From Myrmaecium sp. VS I D KN 1 (lineage: Eukaryota > Ascomycota > Dothideomycetes > Valsariales > Valsariaceae), in contig JADQAV010000026.1 in NCBI GenBank assembly GCA_019775845.1, positions 558,001 through 622,000 of the forward strand: a DNA stretch of 64,000 bases, read 5' to 3'. This document shows, piece by piece, positions 47,493 through 59,422 of this stretch (position 1 is the first letter of the stretch; each line of letters starts with the position of its first letter). A model generated the notes under the pieces. That model searched no databases, had not been told where the DNA came from, and was given only the letters and a program-made list of their open reading frames with translations. A program made the position numbers and the translations under genes.

Positions 47493-48410
47493 TGTGACGG
47501 ACGGGCGAAGTAGAGGTACTCAATTGGTGTCGAGATAGAGTCGATAGGTGCGAGAGGCGCGGTTTAGGTGTTGTATAAAACCGCGGTATTTTTCGGAGGT
47601 TCCGGGTAGCACCGTGAGAGAAAGGCCCGGTTCGAGTAGTAGGGGAGAGAGAGATCGAAGGTGTGGTGACGCAGTTTCGCACTGGTACCTGAATAGCGCG
47701 GAAATTCAGGGTCTTGCGGGACGAGTATGTACGGCCGATTGAGTGAAGTAGTCGGCAGGGGCGAAGCGTTCACGGTGTTGAGCTGGAGAGAGCGAGAGAG
47801 AGACAGGAGTGGAGGAGAGTGAAGCGAGAGAGAGAGAGCGAGAGTTGGAGAAGACCGAGAGAGAGTGTGTGTGTCAGGAACGAGTGGCAGCGAGGGCAAG
47901 GAAAACGAATGGGCGCTCGGAAGGAATCAGGTCAGGCACAGTTGTCGCGGCCGACTATCTCGGAATGGGGAAAGGGAAAAGGAACGAGGGGGACCGGGGG
48001 GGTGGTGGAAAGAGGCTTGGTGGTTCCAGGTCGTGAGGAGAGAGAGAGGGAGAGAGACAGACAGGTACGAACGGCCAAAGCTACCGGACCTGGTAGCCAA
48101 GCAACGCAAGCAAAGGCAAGGGGCACCCCCACCTCTCCCTTCGCACAGGGCACCCGCCACCATCCTTTCTGGAAGCTTTCACGAGCGTTCCGTGAAGAAA
48201 GTGCCCTCCCTGGCTGGCTGAGGAGGGGAAAAAAAGCAAAAAGCGGACAGAAAACACGTTTCGGCGTTTTTTATGCAACCCGCAACGACGCCCTCTCAAC
48301 GCGTGATGATGGATCGGGTTGGAGGAGATGACACTAAAACACCAAACTTGAACAACCAAACGGCTGTCACCTACCTATCGTCGAACCTTCCTTCCTCCAA
48401 TCTCCTCCCC

Positions 48411-48465
48411 GGGGGGGGGGGGGGGGGGGGGGGGGGGGNNCCCCCCCCCCCCCCCCCCCCCCCCC
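48411..48465. other. Assembly gap: G run, two N, C run
   Basis: Twenty-eight G (48411-48438), two unknown bases (48439-48440) and twenty-five C (48441-48465). The symmetry suggests that two contig ends with homopolymer artefacts were joined across an undetermined distance. Confidence 0.95.
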
Positions 48466-49131
48466 AGGTCCGGCCGGTGATACCTACCTCACCTATGTAC
48501 ACGACACCGTTTACCTGGGTGTAACAAGACGCCGTCCGTTCGCAATGAACAACACGAGGAGGAAAAAAGCGAAACCCAAAACACCCCGGGGCATGGCAGG
48601 ATTGCGGAGAGAATCAGAATCGAAAACGAAAGAACAAACCTGGAACGCTGGAACGCGCCCCCCCCGTCAACGTGTGTCCAGTAGGGACATAAAACGGCCC
48701 GCTAGGACATTAATGTACTAATGTATGCCAAACGCGTCGCGCGAGTCATGCACAACAACGCTCGTGGCAAATGTGGGTTCTCAATCCCCCCCATCTCCAT
48801 CCCCCATTTCTTCTCCTCGTGTGCTCGTATCCTTCTCCTCTTTCTCCTAGAGAGGAATACCACTGCGTACAATGCTTCTCTTTTACCCCTGGCACCGTGA
48901 GCGGTTTGGGGGTCTGTGTTCTGGCATGGAAGCGGAGCTGCGTGTGCCCCGAAAGGGAAAGGGAATCTCGTGTTCTCCCCTCTCCCCTCGAAGACGCAGG
49001 AACACCTTCCATCCCCCCGTCAGCTTCCCCTCAAAGAAACCCCGGCTGGGTTGGCTCATCCCATGCCGTTGTTTCAGATGATGACAGCCTGTGAGGGGGA
49101 AGAGGTGGAAGTAACGATACCTATTGTACTC

Positions 49132-49168
49132 CATACATACATACATACATACATACATACATACATAC
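49132..49168. repeat. CATA tetranucleotide microsatellite
   Basis: About nine uninterrupted CATA units. It lies in intergenic DNA and overlaps no gene. Confidence 0.95.
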
Positions 49169-49902
49169 TCTGTACGAGTAGGTGATCTTTCGGCGGAAGG
49201 CAAGTATCCGATGAGAATGTTAGACTACGGAGTATGTCAATGGACCACTTTCCCGCGCGGAACTCCCAATTATTTTATATATTGATGTTCAAGCTCCCTA
49301 CATGTTTTCTCCGCCGGGCGTGCGTCTCCACGGCCCCTGGAAAAGGAAGGACGAGAGGTAGGTAGGATAGTAGGTATAAATATATCCATCTTTCATCATC
49401 ATCATCGTCATTCATGGGGATCGCTGTAAACCCGTCCTCCATGATTTTGCGCGGAGTTCCCCCCAGGTGAGCGTCCGATCGCACAACACACCCACCATAT
49501 AGCCTATATTTAAATGTCTACCTTATTCTCTACCACCCCGCGGCTCGAGAGCCCACGTCATCGGTCTGGTTTCCGGTACCATAGCAAGTGGATTACGATC
49601 CTGCCGTTTCGTTATTACTGCTCGCCAGTCATCTCGCCAGCCCTGCTGTAGCCGTCCCATGGCTTGCACGCCTCAGATGTGATCGTAATTGACGGGTGTG
49701 TATATACCGCCTCACCACCACTCCACCCATCCTCGATGGACCGTCTATTGCAAGCGATCGCGCACGCCAGACCGAAGCAGTAGATGCTATTCTCAAAAAC
49801 TGGCAACCCGGTTCCAAGCAAACTTTGGAGCGGCAACGGCGGTCGGTATAGCGGTAATCAACACTACCTTGCGAACAAGTGTTCGCACTGACAACTTCCC
49901 CG

Positions 49903-51666
49903 TCACGATCCGGATGAACCAGGTATCGGCGCGCCCAAGATGCCCGCCGTCGCCTCCTTTTCAAGAGTAACCTTCATATCCAGCCATGAGTAGAAGTTGG
50001 GCGACCGACAGAAGCCAGCGTACATCGCGTCTCGAGCTCGGTGCCGTGCCATGGACCCTTGACCTCTGAACTTGACCGCGGTGCCATACTTGGAGAGGCT
50101 CTTCAGAAACTCCTCCTCGCTGAAGTTGGCATACTGCGGATTCCCTCCCGGCGACACAGCTGCAGAAGGGGAGACGCTCGTCGCCAGGAACCGGTTGAGC
50201 GGCGCCAGGAACTGTGCGGTGAGTTCGGCAAAGTGTCGCCGTACGTAGGGACCGATTTCATCGCTGAAAGAGGAGGAGCCGCGGAGCTTGTTGTCGAGGT
50301 CATGGAGGAAAACGCGGTCTTGTTTGAGGTAACGCTTCGCGGAGGAGATATCATCCATCCCATTAGGGATCTCTGAGCTACTCTGCGAGCGGCGATGTTG
50401 GGAATGATGCCGCTTGAGGGGGACTTGCTCACCGCTGTTGGGATTGAGATAAATGATGTGCGGCTTGGGACGTGAAGAACTTTCGGAGGAGTTGACCACA
50501 CGCTGAAGTAGGAATGGGTTGGTGATGCCAATGATGAAGGGACGTGGCGCGCCGCCATCAACCCCTATAGCCTTGAAGTCGGATTGCATGGTCATATATG
50601 GGCGACAATGACCGGCCCATGGCACAGGCCGTATGAGATCTACAAGGCAGGACACCGCTTCGCTACACACCTGGGGGCTTTTGGCGAGCACTACGACACT
50701 TTCACAAAGCAGCAGCTTTTCGTACACCAGGTACAGGTCGGAGATGGAAGGCATGGCACGAAGTATCGTGTTCCACGTTCCCAGCGGCTCGTAAACGTAC
50801 ACCGAGTTTTGCTGCGCACCTTCTGCCACGAAACCGGGATTTGGCGTGGACAGGCCCTGAAGTGGGAATGCGTGATGGGGCGCACTAAAACTTGTGTGAG
50901 ACACGAAGTAAAGTGAGGAGAGGGGCATACTGACATCTCCAGGGTTATCGTAGTTCCGAGGAAGGGGAGTGTGTGCCGTCCGATTGACGGCGGCGGCCAC
51001 CTCATGATCTGAGAATAGGCCGTTTCGATGACGGCAGGATCGCTAATGGCATTGTGAGCCGTCATTTGCTTGAGTAGTCGAATGAAGAACGATGGGAAAT
51101 TGTGGTTGGACAGAAGCACGAGCGTCTTCTGGTTAAAGCTTCTTTTCGTACTGCTATCATACTCCTGCCGGAAGACGCACGATCCGTAGAAGAGACTGGC
51201 ACTGCCGTGAGGCGAACACGGTGAGCTGAGGAACACATCTGGAGAGTTGTTTGGAATAGTAAAATTGAAGCTTAGATCCTCTATGGTCTCCGTTTCGTGA
51301 CGTTCTGGAAAGCTGTGGGAGGTCAGACTCGGTCCCTGAGGCACGCAGTAAAGGCATTGCAAACCTATTGAAGCATATGGCCAGAAGATCCGGACGAGAG
51401 AGTTTGGTATCTTCAGGATATACAAGCTCAATCTCCGGTCCTACATTATATGCTTAGCATATTTCCGGCAACAAGGAGCCATCTCGAGTTCTTACCAACA
51501 TCAACGTTGAAGTTGCACACAACACTGATAGATGAGCTGTCAGCTTGGCGCTCACATCCTTACTGTGTAGAGCTTCTTACAAAGCAACCGCCCAGTGCCG
51601 AAAATGGTAAGTCGAGGAGGAGCTTCGACGTAGCCTGTGCGAAGCTATACTATCAGATTTCTCCAT
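49903..51666 (-). CDS. DENND6-like DENN-domain protein (Rab GEF)
   Basis: Five exons: 51666-51581, 51524-51496, 51440-51365, 51312-50935 and 50884-49903, 516 residues. Animal DENND6 proteins are nucleotide exchange factors for Rab14 and related Rabs in endosomal traffic; the fungal role is inferred. The first exon encodes MEKSDSIASHRLRR and HFRHWAVA. The short second and third exons give VVCNFNVDVGPEIELVYPED and DLLAICFNSFPER, the classic upstream DENN start. Then follow LFYGSCVFRQEYD, KTLVLLSNHNFPSFFIRLLK, EPLGTWNTILRAMPSISDLYLVYEKLLLCESVVVLAKSP, IRPVPWAGHCRPYMTMQ and IIGITNPFLLQ, all in family order. Introns are 50-56 nt. One donor (GTCAGT, intron 4) and one (GTTTGC, intron 3) are non-standard but fixed by frame and homology. 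Similarity spans almost the whole length; the C-terminus is hydrophilic. Confidence 0.88.
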
Positions 51667-52210
51667 GGTGCGCTGTGCACAGTTCGGCGTCTAGTGAATG
51701 CTCAAGCTGTTCTTCACGGTATCCCTGGTCCTGGTGGGTTGCGAGCTGAGCTAGCGGACACGGTGAAAGTCGCTTGGATAGCAGCGGTAGAGTCAACGCA
51801 TTGAATACACTGGGCGCAGAATACAGTGTAGGCAGATACGCGTTCGATCGAATAAGAGACGGGCGGACATGGAGCAGCGTTGTTGAGGAGGAAGAGCAGA
51901 CGCTCTGCCAGTGGGTTCGGCACGTTGTTGCTGGACCCTTTCCCACAGCTCTCTTTCATGGAGTCTGTGACGACACCGGCGGCGGCAGCACGCGCGCGAA
52001 ACTTGTACCACCACCGCAACCATGGCAAACTGAATGCACAGTTCGAACGATCCACTCCTCACTTAACACGCTTCCTCCTTGTCCCTTGAGGGCGTGAAGA
52101 CATGCCGTTATAGCGATTCGGCAAGCTACATCAACCCTCTCCGCCCGCGTCGCATCCACAGCTTCATCTCCAACGTTCACAGGCTGGCCATGCATATAGC
52201 CTAGCCTAAC
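51667..52210. other. Divergent promoter region between DENND6-like gene and VAC14
   Basis: The two start codons are 544 bases apart and point outward. Overlapping open frames of about 100 codons exist on both strands but carry no recognisable protein. The stretch probably holds two promoters. Confidence 0.55.
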
Positions 52211-55200
52211 ATGGATCCAAGCACCGCCAAACTACTGAACGACAAGCTCTATGATAAACGGAAGGCCGGGGCATTAGAGTAAGTCCACCGTGACTTCACC
52301 CGTACCTCGCTGCTCGCTCCGTAGTATGCAAGGCGAGGACTTCGGCGCCGAGTGAGGAACTCAGGCCGTTGCAAGGCTTCGAAGGATGCTTTTTACACTC
52401 AAATCAACTGCGATACCTGCCGATGATGCCTAGTGGAACCGCTGACACAGTCACCTTGCAGACTTGAATCCCAGGTTCGGGAAGCCCTTTCCGCCGGCGA
52501 CTACGACAAAATTGGGACCATTATACACCAGCTCTGCCATGAATTTGCCTTCGCGGTCCACCATTCACACGCACGCAATGGGGGTCTCATTGGCCTTGCG
52601 GCGGCTTCAATAGCCCTTGGACAGGATGTAGCACGCTATCTCAAGGAAATCATACGGCCAGTGCTAGCCTGTTTCAACGATCAAGATGCTCGAGTACGAT
52701 ACTATGCTTGTGAGAGCATGTACAACATTGCGAAAGTGGCCAAGGGGGAGATACTGCCATATTTTAACGAAATCTTCGATGCGCTGTGCAAGCTAGCTGC
52801 AGACTCGGAGCTGTCTGTGAAGAATGGAGCGGAGCTATTAGACCGACTGATCAAGGATATCGTTTCTGAATCGGCCGCAACTTACGTTTCGGTATTGCAG
52901 GATCCAGAGAATGATGTCGCTGATAATGATAAGGTCTCGGGCGACACTGCGGCATCGACTGATCTTCCAACTGCTTTCTCTCTTCCTCGCTTTATTCCCC
53001 TTCTTCAAGAGCGTGTCAACGTCCTGAACCCCTATACCCGGACCTTTTTGGTATCGTGGATCACTCTTCTCGATTCCATACCGGACCTTGAGCTTGTGTC
53101 CTATCTACCTTCCTTCCTCGGCGGCCTATTCAAGTTTTTGAGCGACCCGAATCAGGATGTGCATACCAGCACCCAAATGGTGCTCGACAGATTTTTGGCA
53201 GAGATCAAGAAGATCGCGCGTATCAAGCGTGGCATAGCCGAGAGCCGCAAAAGCGTAGGCGAAAAGCATTCCAGTTCCAGCGCGAAGAGCGAGAAAAGTG
53301 TTCGAAGCAAGATAAGCAAGTCTACTTTGAGAAGTCACGACGAAAGCGTGCAAGACACCCTCCATGACAACCTCGATACAGAGCAATCCAGTATTGAGTC
53401 GGATTCAGAAGACGACAAGGACAGTGATAGTGATTGGATTCCTGGCCAGGACGTGCAAGTGGACCACCCAAAGATACTCGATATACTTGTCGCATTCCTA
53501 AGTGATTCTCGAGATGAAGAGATACAGCTTACGGCTATCAAGTGGATTGACAGTTTCTTCGAGATTTGCCCTGAGGATATTCTTCCTTTTGTACCTCGCC
53601 TAATCTCCCAGGTCCTTCCGGCTATGTCAAGTGATATAGAACAGGTTCGCCAGGCAGCCAGTCGTCTGAATTCGCACCTGATGGACTATATCATGTCCCT
53701 GGATGACGGAATGAAGCAGGAGCAGACGCCGTCTTCCACCCTGCAACTACCACCCCCGGGTACTCCCACGTCAAAAGAATCCGGTAATACTGAGCGCCGT
53801 GAATCTGGGGTTTCTAGTAAGGGTGGCAAGGCGGCTCCCAGAGACCATCCAAATGATACTAGACCGGTGGAGAAAGTTCCCGATGCTCAGACACCAATAC
53901 CTACAGATGATTCGACAACCCCGGATCATGCAAGGGACCTGGATTATGAAGCTGCTGTGAACGCCTTGACCCTCCAGTTCCTGAATGAGCATGAAACAAC
54001 CCGTGTGGCGGCTTTAGCATGGCTGATCATGCTCCACAGAAAAGCTCCTCGCAAGATCCTGGCCATTAATGATGGAACTTTTCCGGCACTTCTCAAAACG
54101 CTTTCTGATCCGGCTGAAGCTGTAGTGACGAGGGACCTACTGCTGCTATCTCAAATTTCCAAGAATAGCGATGATTCGTATTTCACCTCCTTTATGGTCA
54201 ATTTGCTTCAGCTCTTCTGCACCGACCGTCGGCTTTTGGAGATGCGTGGGAACCTTATCATCAGGCAACTATGTGTGACCCTCAGTGCGGAAAGAATATA
54301 TCGCACCCTTGCAGATTGCTTGGAGAAAGAGGAAGACCTCGAGTTTGCCAGCATCATGGTCCAAAATTTGAACAATAACCTAATAACTGCACCGGAGCTC
54401 GCTGACCTTCGGAAACGACTAAGGAACTTGGAAACCCGGGATGGGCAGACGTTCTTTGTGACTCTTTTCAAGTCCTGGTGTCACAATGCCGTGGCTACGT
54501 TCTCCTTGTGCTTGCTTGCACAGGCTTATGAGCAGGCTTACAATCTGTTACAGATCTTTGCGGAACTGGAAATGACCGTTAACATGCTCATACAGATTGA
54601 CAAACTTGTTCAGCTTTTGGAGTCTCCGGTATTCACCTACCTTCGCCTTCAGCTTCTTGAGCCAGAAAAGTTTCCACACCTATATAAGTGTCTTTATGGC
54701 CTTCTCATGCTCCTTCCTCAGTCTTCAGCTTTTGCTGCCTTGAAGAATCGGCTCAATAGCGTTAGTGCGATTGGTTATCTTCATATCGCGCAACCTCCAC
54801 GCAGGTAAGTCAATCATGCACTGGCGATTTCGTGTCCTCAGATGACCTTTACACACATAGAAGACCGACTCTAACCGTTCCCCAACTCGGCAGCACCACC
54901 ACACCTAGCTCCTCCAATTTCGAGCGACCGGCCCGCCTCAAGCCACGTGAAGACCAGGGCGGCATCAAATGGGGTGAACTCCTTGAGAAGTTCAAGTCCG
55001 TACAGGAGCGGGCACGTCGCTCCAACCGCAGCAACGCGGCAAATCAGCTTGCGGAAGAGGCCGGCCTTCGCAGCTTGCAACTCGATTCTCCTGGCCGGGC
55101 GGGGACACCGCAGCCAACCCGGCCCAATTCAGCTGGCGCTGCCGTTTCGAGACAATCGTCCACAGTAGGACCTCCACCTGCCGGTACTGGCCACCAGAAG

Positions 55201-55272
55201 AGCAAGAGCAGTCTGAGCAATCTTGGGCGGTTTACTGGGGGCGTCAGAGGGGTTGGGAAGGCCAAGAGATGA
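52211..55272 (+). CDS. vac14: Vac14, scaffold of the PI(3,5)P2 synthesis complex
   Basis: Three exons: 52211-52278, 52462-54804 and 54861-55272, 940 residues. Vac14 holds the kinase Fab1/PIKfyve and the phosphatase Fig4 together on the vacuole and late endosome membrane, so it controls PI(3,5)P2 level and vacuole size. The protein starts MDPSTAKLLNDKLYDKRKAGALELESQVR and shows HEAT-like helical repeats (HQLCHEFAFAVHHSHARNGG, GLAAASIALG, VRYYACESMYNIAKVAKGEI). The Fig4-binding region is also visible (about 560-790: YEAAVNALTLQFLNEHETTRVAALAWLI, ESPVFTYLRLQLLEPEK). A Ser/Lys and acidic linker (about 285-350) separates the first repeats from the rest. The last exon gives a Ser/Pro-rich tail with GGIKWGELLEKFKSVQERAR. 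The first intron (183 nt) follows GTAAGT and ends TTGCAG; the second is 56 nt. Confidence 0.95.
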
Positions 55273-56373
55273 CGAGCCCGTGTCCCAAAACCACGGCATC
55301 GTCGCCTTGTCTTCTGCGAGTTATGACACTACGTGCCTTATAGGCTGCCTTTATATTTCTGCGAGGAGCCTCTGGCGTATGGAAGAGCGTTTTGTGTGTT
55401 CCTCAGATATGCATGGCTAACGGAGTATATGATCGGACGCTACTGACTTACTTCTATCTCCATTTGGCGTTCTTTGTATTTCCGTGCTCACGAGGTGGAA
55501 TCAGAAAACCCGTCGATATTCTCCACGTAATTCCTCTCGGATCTTGTGCTTCTGTCATCCTGCTCAGCAGGCTGGTGATTGCTCGATATTCCAGGCAGCG
55601 GAAAAAATTGCAACTACGCGTCTCCGCGCAAGACACGACTGATGAACCCTCTCAACGAGGACGTGGTGGTGCACCTTATGTATGCGCTTGTCTGAGGAAA
55701 CAAGCACATACGGCCATAGGAAGTTGAGAATACGGAACCCCGTCCGCTCTTCCAAAGTTAAGCAACCTACCGGCAGATTAGTAGTTAAGTGGGTGACCAT
55801 TAGCGAATCCCTGCTGCTGTATGTTTTTATTTTTTGGCATCCTCTGTCCAAGGGCGTGCACTTGTCTTTTTTTTGGGGTGTGTTCTGCAGGTTGAACGGT
55901 GATTCATGAAGGCTGGTGGTTGTGACATTCTTCTGCTTCCCTTGGCAGGGCAATGCCAGGAAGCAACATGGATTATCAAAGCCCCCACTGATGACCCTCC
56001 AGTCTTAAGTCTGACCGTAGAAGCAGAGGGAGAAATATGGATGTTGATACGGGAGATTCGTTGGAGGATGTGGAGATTCTCAAGAATAAATCAAAAGTCA
56101 TTGCATGACGCATTTGCATTATGTTTCTTCCATAGTATGGACCGGCAATGCCAAAGGAAACGAACGCCTTACCAACCCCCCAGTTGCCCTGTGTCCCATG
56201 CTAGCCAGATGCTTTTCGCTGCGCCCAAACACCTCATCTCAGCATTTTCAAAGAGGCAGTGAAGAAAGGAAATATGAGCACGTGCAACACCTGCCATCCA
56301 TCGCTCCCAAATTCAAGTATGCTCAGGCCAGAGTAGAGTCCGGGAAAAGAGGACGGCGGGGAACCTGGGGGAA
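55273..56373. other. Intergenic region holding the 5S rRNA gene
   Basis: VAC14 ends on the left and TAF12 ends on the right, so no protein promoter is needed here. The only feature I can support is the 5S rRNA gene at 55706-55824. Confidence 0.55.
55706..55824 (+). rRNA. 5S ribosomal RNA
   Basis: The 119-base length is normal for fungi. The ends pair over at least six to eight bases (ACATAC with GTATGT, then wobble and GC pairs) to form helix I. The conserved blocks CCGTCCGCTCT, AGTTAAGC (box A), TAGTAGTTAAGTGGGTGACCA and AGCGAATCCCTG stand in the right order. A T-rich stretch (TTTTTATTTTTT) follows and can stop RNA polymerase III. Several positions differ from the usual fungal sequence, some in a C-to-T pattern (for example CCATTAGCG where CCACCAGCG is typical), so this may be a diverged copy or a mild pseudogene. 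A single dispersed 5S gene matches filamentous ascomycetes, in which 5S is not confined to the rDNA. Confidence 0.88.
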
Positions 56374-58140
56374 TTAGATGTCGGTCTTGCCGCCCATGAC
56401 CTTGGCAGCTTGAACCGCGTTCATCTTCTGCGTCCAACCGGGGGCCGGCTGCAACTTGCGCACGGTGCGAGTCTCGTCAGAAGCGTATCCGGGCACGCGG
56501 ATGTTGTAGTTGCGCTCCAGGACGAGCTGCAGGTCGCGGATGTCGAGCTGGGGCGAATCGCGTAGCTTGGCGACCTTGCAGGCGGAGGTGATGACGTTGT
56601 CGACGAAGTCGTCGGCAAGCGCAAGGACGCACTGTTTCATGAGAGTCAGTATCGAGAAAGCGCGAAGGATCGGGGTCTAAGTGCGACATACCTCTTCGAC
56701 ATCAGGTGCAAGGTTTTCTCCGTCAGGACCCTCTCCGCCGCTCGTAACCTGTCTGACGAGTTCGTCTAACTTGCGCTTGCTCAACACGCGGTCGCCGTCG
56801 GAGCCCTCAAGCTGGTACTGGGGAACCTTGTGCATGACAGGCTGACCCATCATGCCCGGCGCGCCACTGCCGATGGCTCCGCCCATAGTAGGCCGGGAGG
56901 GACCCATGGAGACCGGTTGTGGCGGCGGGACGTTCAATTTCTGAGGAATAGGCATCTTCGGGTTGTTGAGTTGACTGTCGTGACCACCAATGCGACCGCC
57001 GTATCCGCCAGGAGGCATTTGTTGGGGTGCGACGCGGTTCGGATCAGAGTAATTGCGTTGCGCGGCGGACATTGCGGCTTGGTGAGAGAGCGGAACGGGA
57101 GGACCGTTCGGATTAGTGGCAGAATGTGGTGAGTTTTGATGTGGCATGGGGCCCGGCTGATGCATGCTCATTTGCGGGCGAGGCTGTGACATGCCCGGAT
57201 GCTGCTGCTGCATGTGATTCGGCTGCTGCGGCTGGAAGCCTTGCTGCGGCGGCGCTCCTGTGGCCGGGCTCTGCGTGGCGCGCTGCTGTTGCATCGCATG
57301 CTGCGCATGGAGATTCTGTCCAGGCTGCGGTGGATGCATTTGCGGAGGCTGCTGCTGGTGCGGTTGTACCTGGCCAGGCATTTGCATCTGGAATGGCTGT
57401 TGCGGAGGTTGAGCATGAGGTTGTGCCTGCGTACCCGGTTCCGTTTTGATGGCCACGTTGCCTGGTTGGGCTTGGTTTTGTGTTTGTACCGGCGGTTGCG
57501 ACTGGGGCTGGCCTTGCTGCGGTTGCGATACAGGCTGCTGCTGCTGTTGTTGCTGCTGCTGCTGCTGTTTATGTTGCTGAGCAGCTTGCTGCGCTGCCTG
57601 AGCTGCCTGCGCCGCTTGAGCGGCTTGAGCTGCCTGTTGCTGCTGCAGTTGAGCTTTGTATTGCGCTTGCTTCCGTCGAAATTCATCAACAAAGTTCTTG
57701 CGCGATGCATATTGCTGCTCTGCGGATGATTTTTGATTCATTAACTCTTGCGGCACTTCCTGCCCCGCTTGCTTTCTTGAATCGATCAAGGCGTTCAATC
57801 TTCTGATGGCATTGTTCGCGTTTTCTTGGTGGGTCAGCGCCATGGCATAGCTATGCCTCATCTCCCGTAGCCGTTTGTCGCCCTCCTGTGTTCCTGCCGC
57901 TAACTCAGGGGGTAAAGTGAAGTTGAACTGTTGAATATGTGACAGAATCGCCGGTGGTATCGCAGGCCCTTGCTGGTTCGGTTGCTGTCCTTGGGAACTC
58001 CGCTGCTGTTGCATGCCCTGTCCTTGGCTGGGTGGCCGATTTGCAGCTTGATCCGCCTGACCAGTAGCATTCGGTCCCGCCCCTTGTGACTGTCCTTGCT
58101 GTTGTTGCCCTTGCCCTTGCCCTTGCTGTCCTTGTTGTTG

Positions 58141-58194
<54 letters not shown>

Positions 58195-58479
58195 TTGAGC
58201 CGCTCGAGCTTGTGCCGCGCGGTGATTCTTCTCCCCTGTTTGTAGCTTCTGCGACCACTCCTTCAACTTGTCATATGCTTGCTTATACTTGGGTTCCTCC
58301 GGCTGGCTCGATTCAAGGAACCCCCACATTTGCTTGAAGGCTTGGCCATACTTCGCCTTGGTCGCGGAGTCAATGAAGGTAAACTTCTGAATATCTTCCG
58401 TTCTATAAAGCTCAGGATGCCTCCTCGGTTGGCCGGGAGCCTGGGGCTGGGACTCCTGAGATTGACCCGCGTTACTCAT
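56374..58479 (-). CDS. taf12: TAF12, TFIID and SAGA subunit with histone fold
   Basis: Two exons, 58479-56692 and 56631-56374, 681 residues. TAF12 pairs with TAF4 in TFIID and with Ada1 in SAGA through an H2B-like histone fold, and is needed for transcription by RNA polymerase II. The fold lies at the C-terminus (about 566-645): [10 protein letters not shown], then [47 protein letters not shown]. The 60-nt intron (GTATGT...AACAG) cuts this fold exactly, so neither exon alone encodes it. The first 560 residues are low-complexity Gln/Pro/Met-rich and include an almost pure run of about 22 Gln (residues 95-116), encoded by mixed CAG and CAA codons. A conserved N-terminal block ([27 protein letters not shown]) is visible. 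Length is typical of filamentous fungi and longer than yeast. Confidence 0.95.
58132..58196. repeat. CAG/CAA repeat in TAF12
   Basis: About 22 in-frame Gln codons, CAG-rich in the middle and CAA-rich at the ends, inside TAF12 exon 1. Further shorter Gln runs follow near 57535-57570. Such tracts vary in length between strains of many fungi. Confidence 0.9.
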
Positions 58480-59422
58480 TGTGAGGGCCCGGGGAACAAG
58501 ATCTCAGCGGAAGTCGGGCCCAGGCGGTTTGCGGAGGTCGGTCTTCACGTCCGGAGAGGTCGGCCAGATATATTTGTGAGCGAATCTGGAGGTAGCGCAG
58601 CGAAGGCAAAGACAGATAGTGGGAGTAGAGAGCTTTGCTGGATGTTGGTATGTTGATGCCGATGCGCATTGCTGTAGTAGCCTCGACGCCAAGAAGGGTG
58701 GACTATAGCCAATCACAATCCTTCACTGCAACAACAGTCGAATATTTCCCTGCGAACGTCTCATATTGCCTCGGTATATTTCGAAGAACTCAAGAGCCGA
58801 CCCCAGTAAGCTATATAGTAGCCATTTCAGGGCTATGGAGACACATGAGCACCGAATATTCCCAATTCCGAAAGGCCGTTCCCAAGGTGGCCGTAGCCTT
58901 AGACTGCCGTCTCCCTATCCAATGTCCACTCCCTAGAGCGGCTTGCTAGAGTCCTCATTCTATAACCAACCCGTTGAAGGGAATGCCCCAACCTAACCCA
59001 TCATCCCATTTGCCCACAAAGTATGGGATGCCATTCGTGAGCACGGGCACAGTATGCCCACTCGAAGGCCAGAACCAGGCACGCCTGATCCTCTCCTTCC
59101 TTACATTCATCCGTTTCCCATCCTCGCATGCCGGATCCGCAAGCGTTAGTCGCCTTTTGAGGGATCTAGGTGGTATTCCTTTGGCTCTGATGAGTGTACA
59201 AAGCCTTAGACTCGCCCGCCTTCTTCAAGGAAACCTAGAATTCCAATGCCGCCCTTGTAGCAGGAGGAAAACTCTCGGCCCTCCGAACTCCCGGCTGGGT
59301 TAGTTCGTTCTGTTTGAACCCTGGGCGGAAGTCCTTGGGGGACGCGCGAAACTTTTATTCAACTCAGCTCAGGAGGATTATGCATCCCGGTGTAGAGGAC
59401 AATCGTCTTTTGCGGTCGACCA
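58480..59422. other. Intergenic region between SPC34 3' end and TAF12 start
   Basis: This holds the TAF12 promoter (minus strand). No gene is supported. Small frames, including 109 codons at 58974-59303, show no family resemblance. Confidence 0.5.

Larger units (their letters stand above)
47493..49902. other. Intergenic region with purine repeats and an assembly gap
   Basis: This stretch lies upstream of the 91-residue gene and downstream of the DENND6-like gene. It contains GA-rich repeats (about 47780-47870), an assembly gap at 48411-48465 and a CATA microsatellite. Open frames up to 170 codons at 47819-48331 follow the GA-rich strand bias and are not accepted. Confidence 0.55.

Noticed and set aside
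47819-48331. 170-codon frame in GA-rich DNA
   Set aside because: It is composed of Arg/Glu/Gly from GA repeats and lies near the assembly gap.
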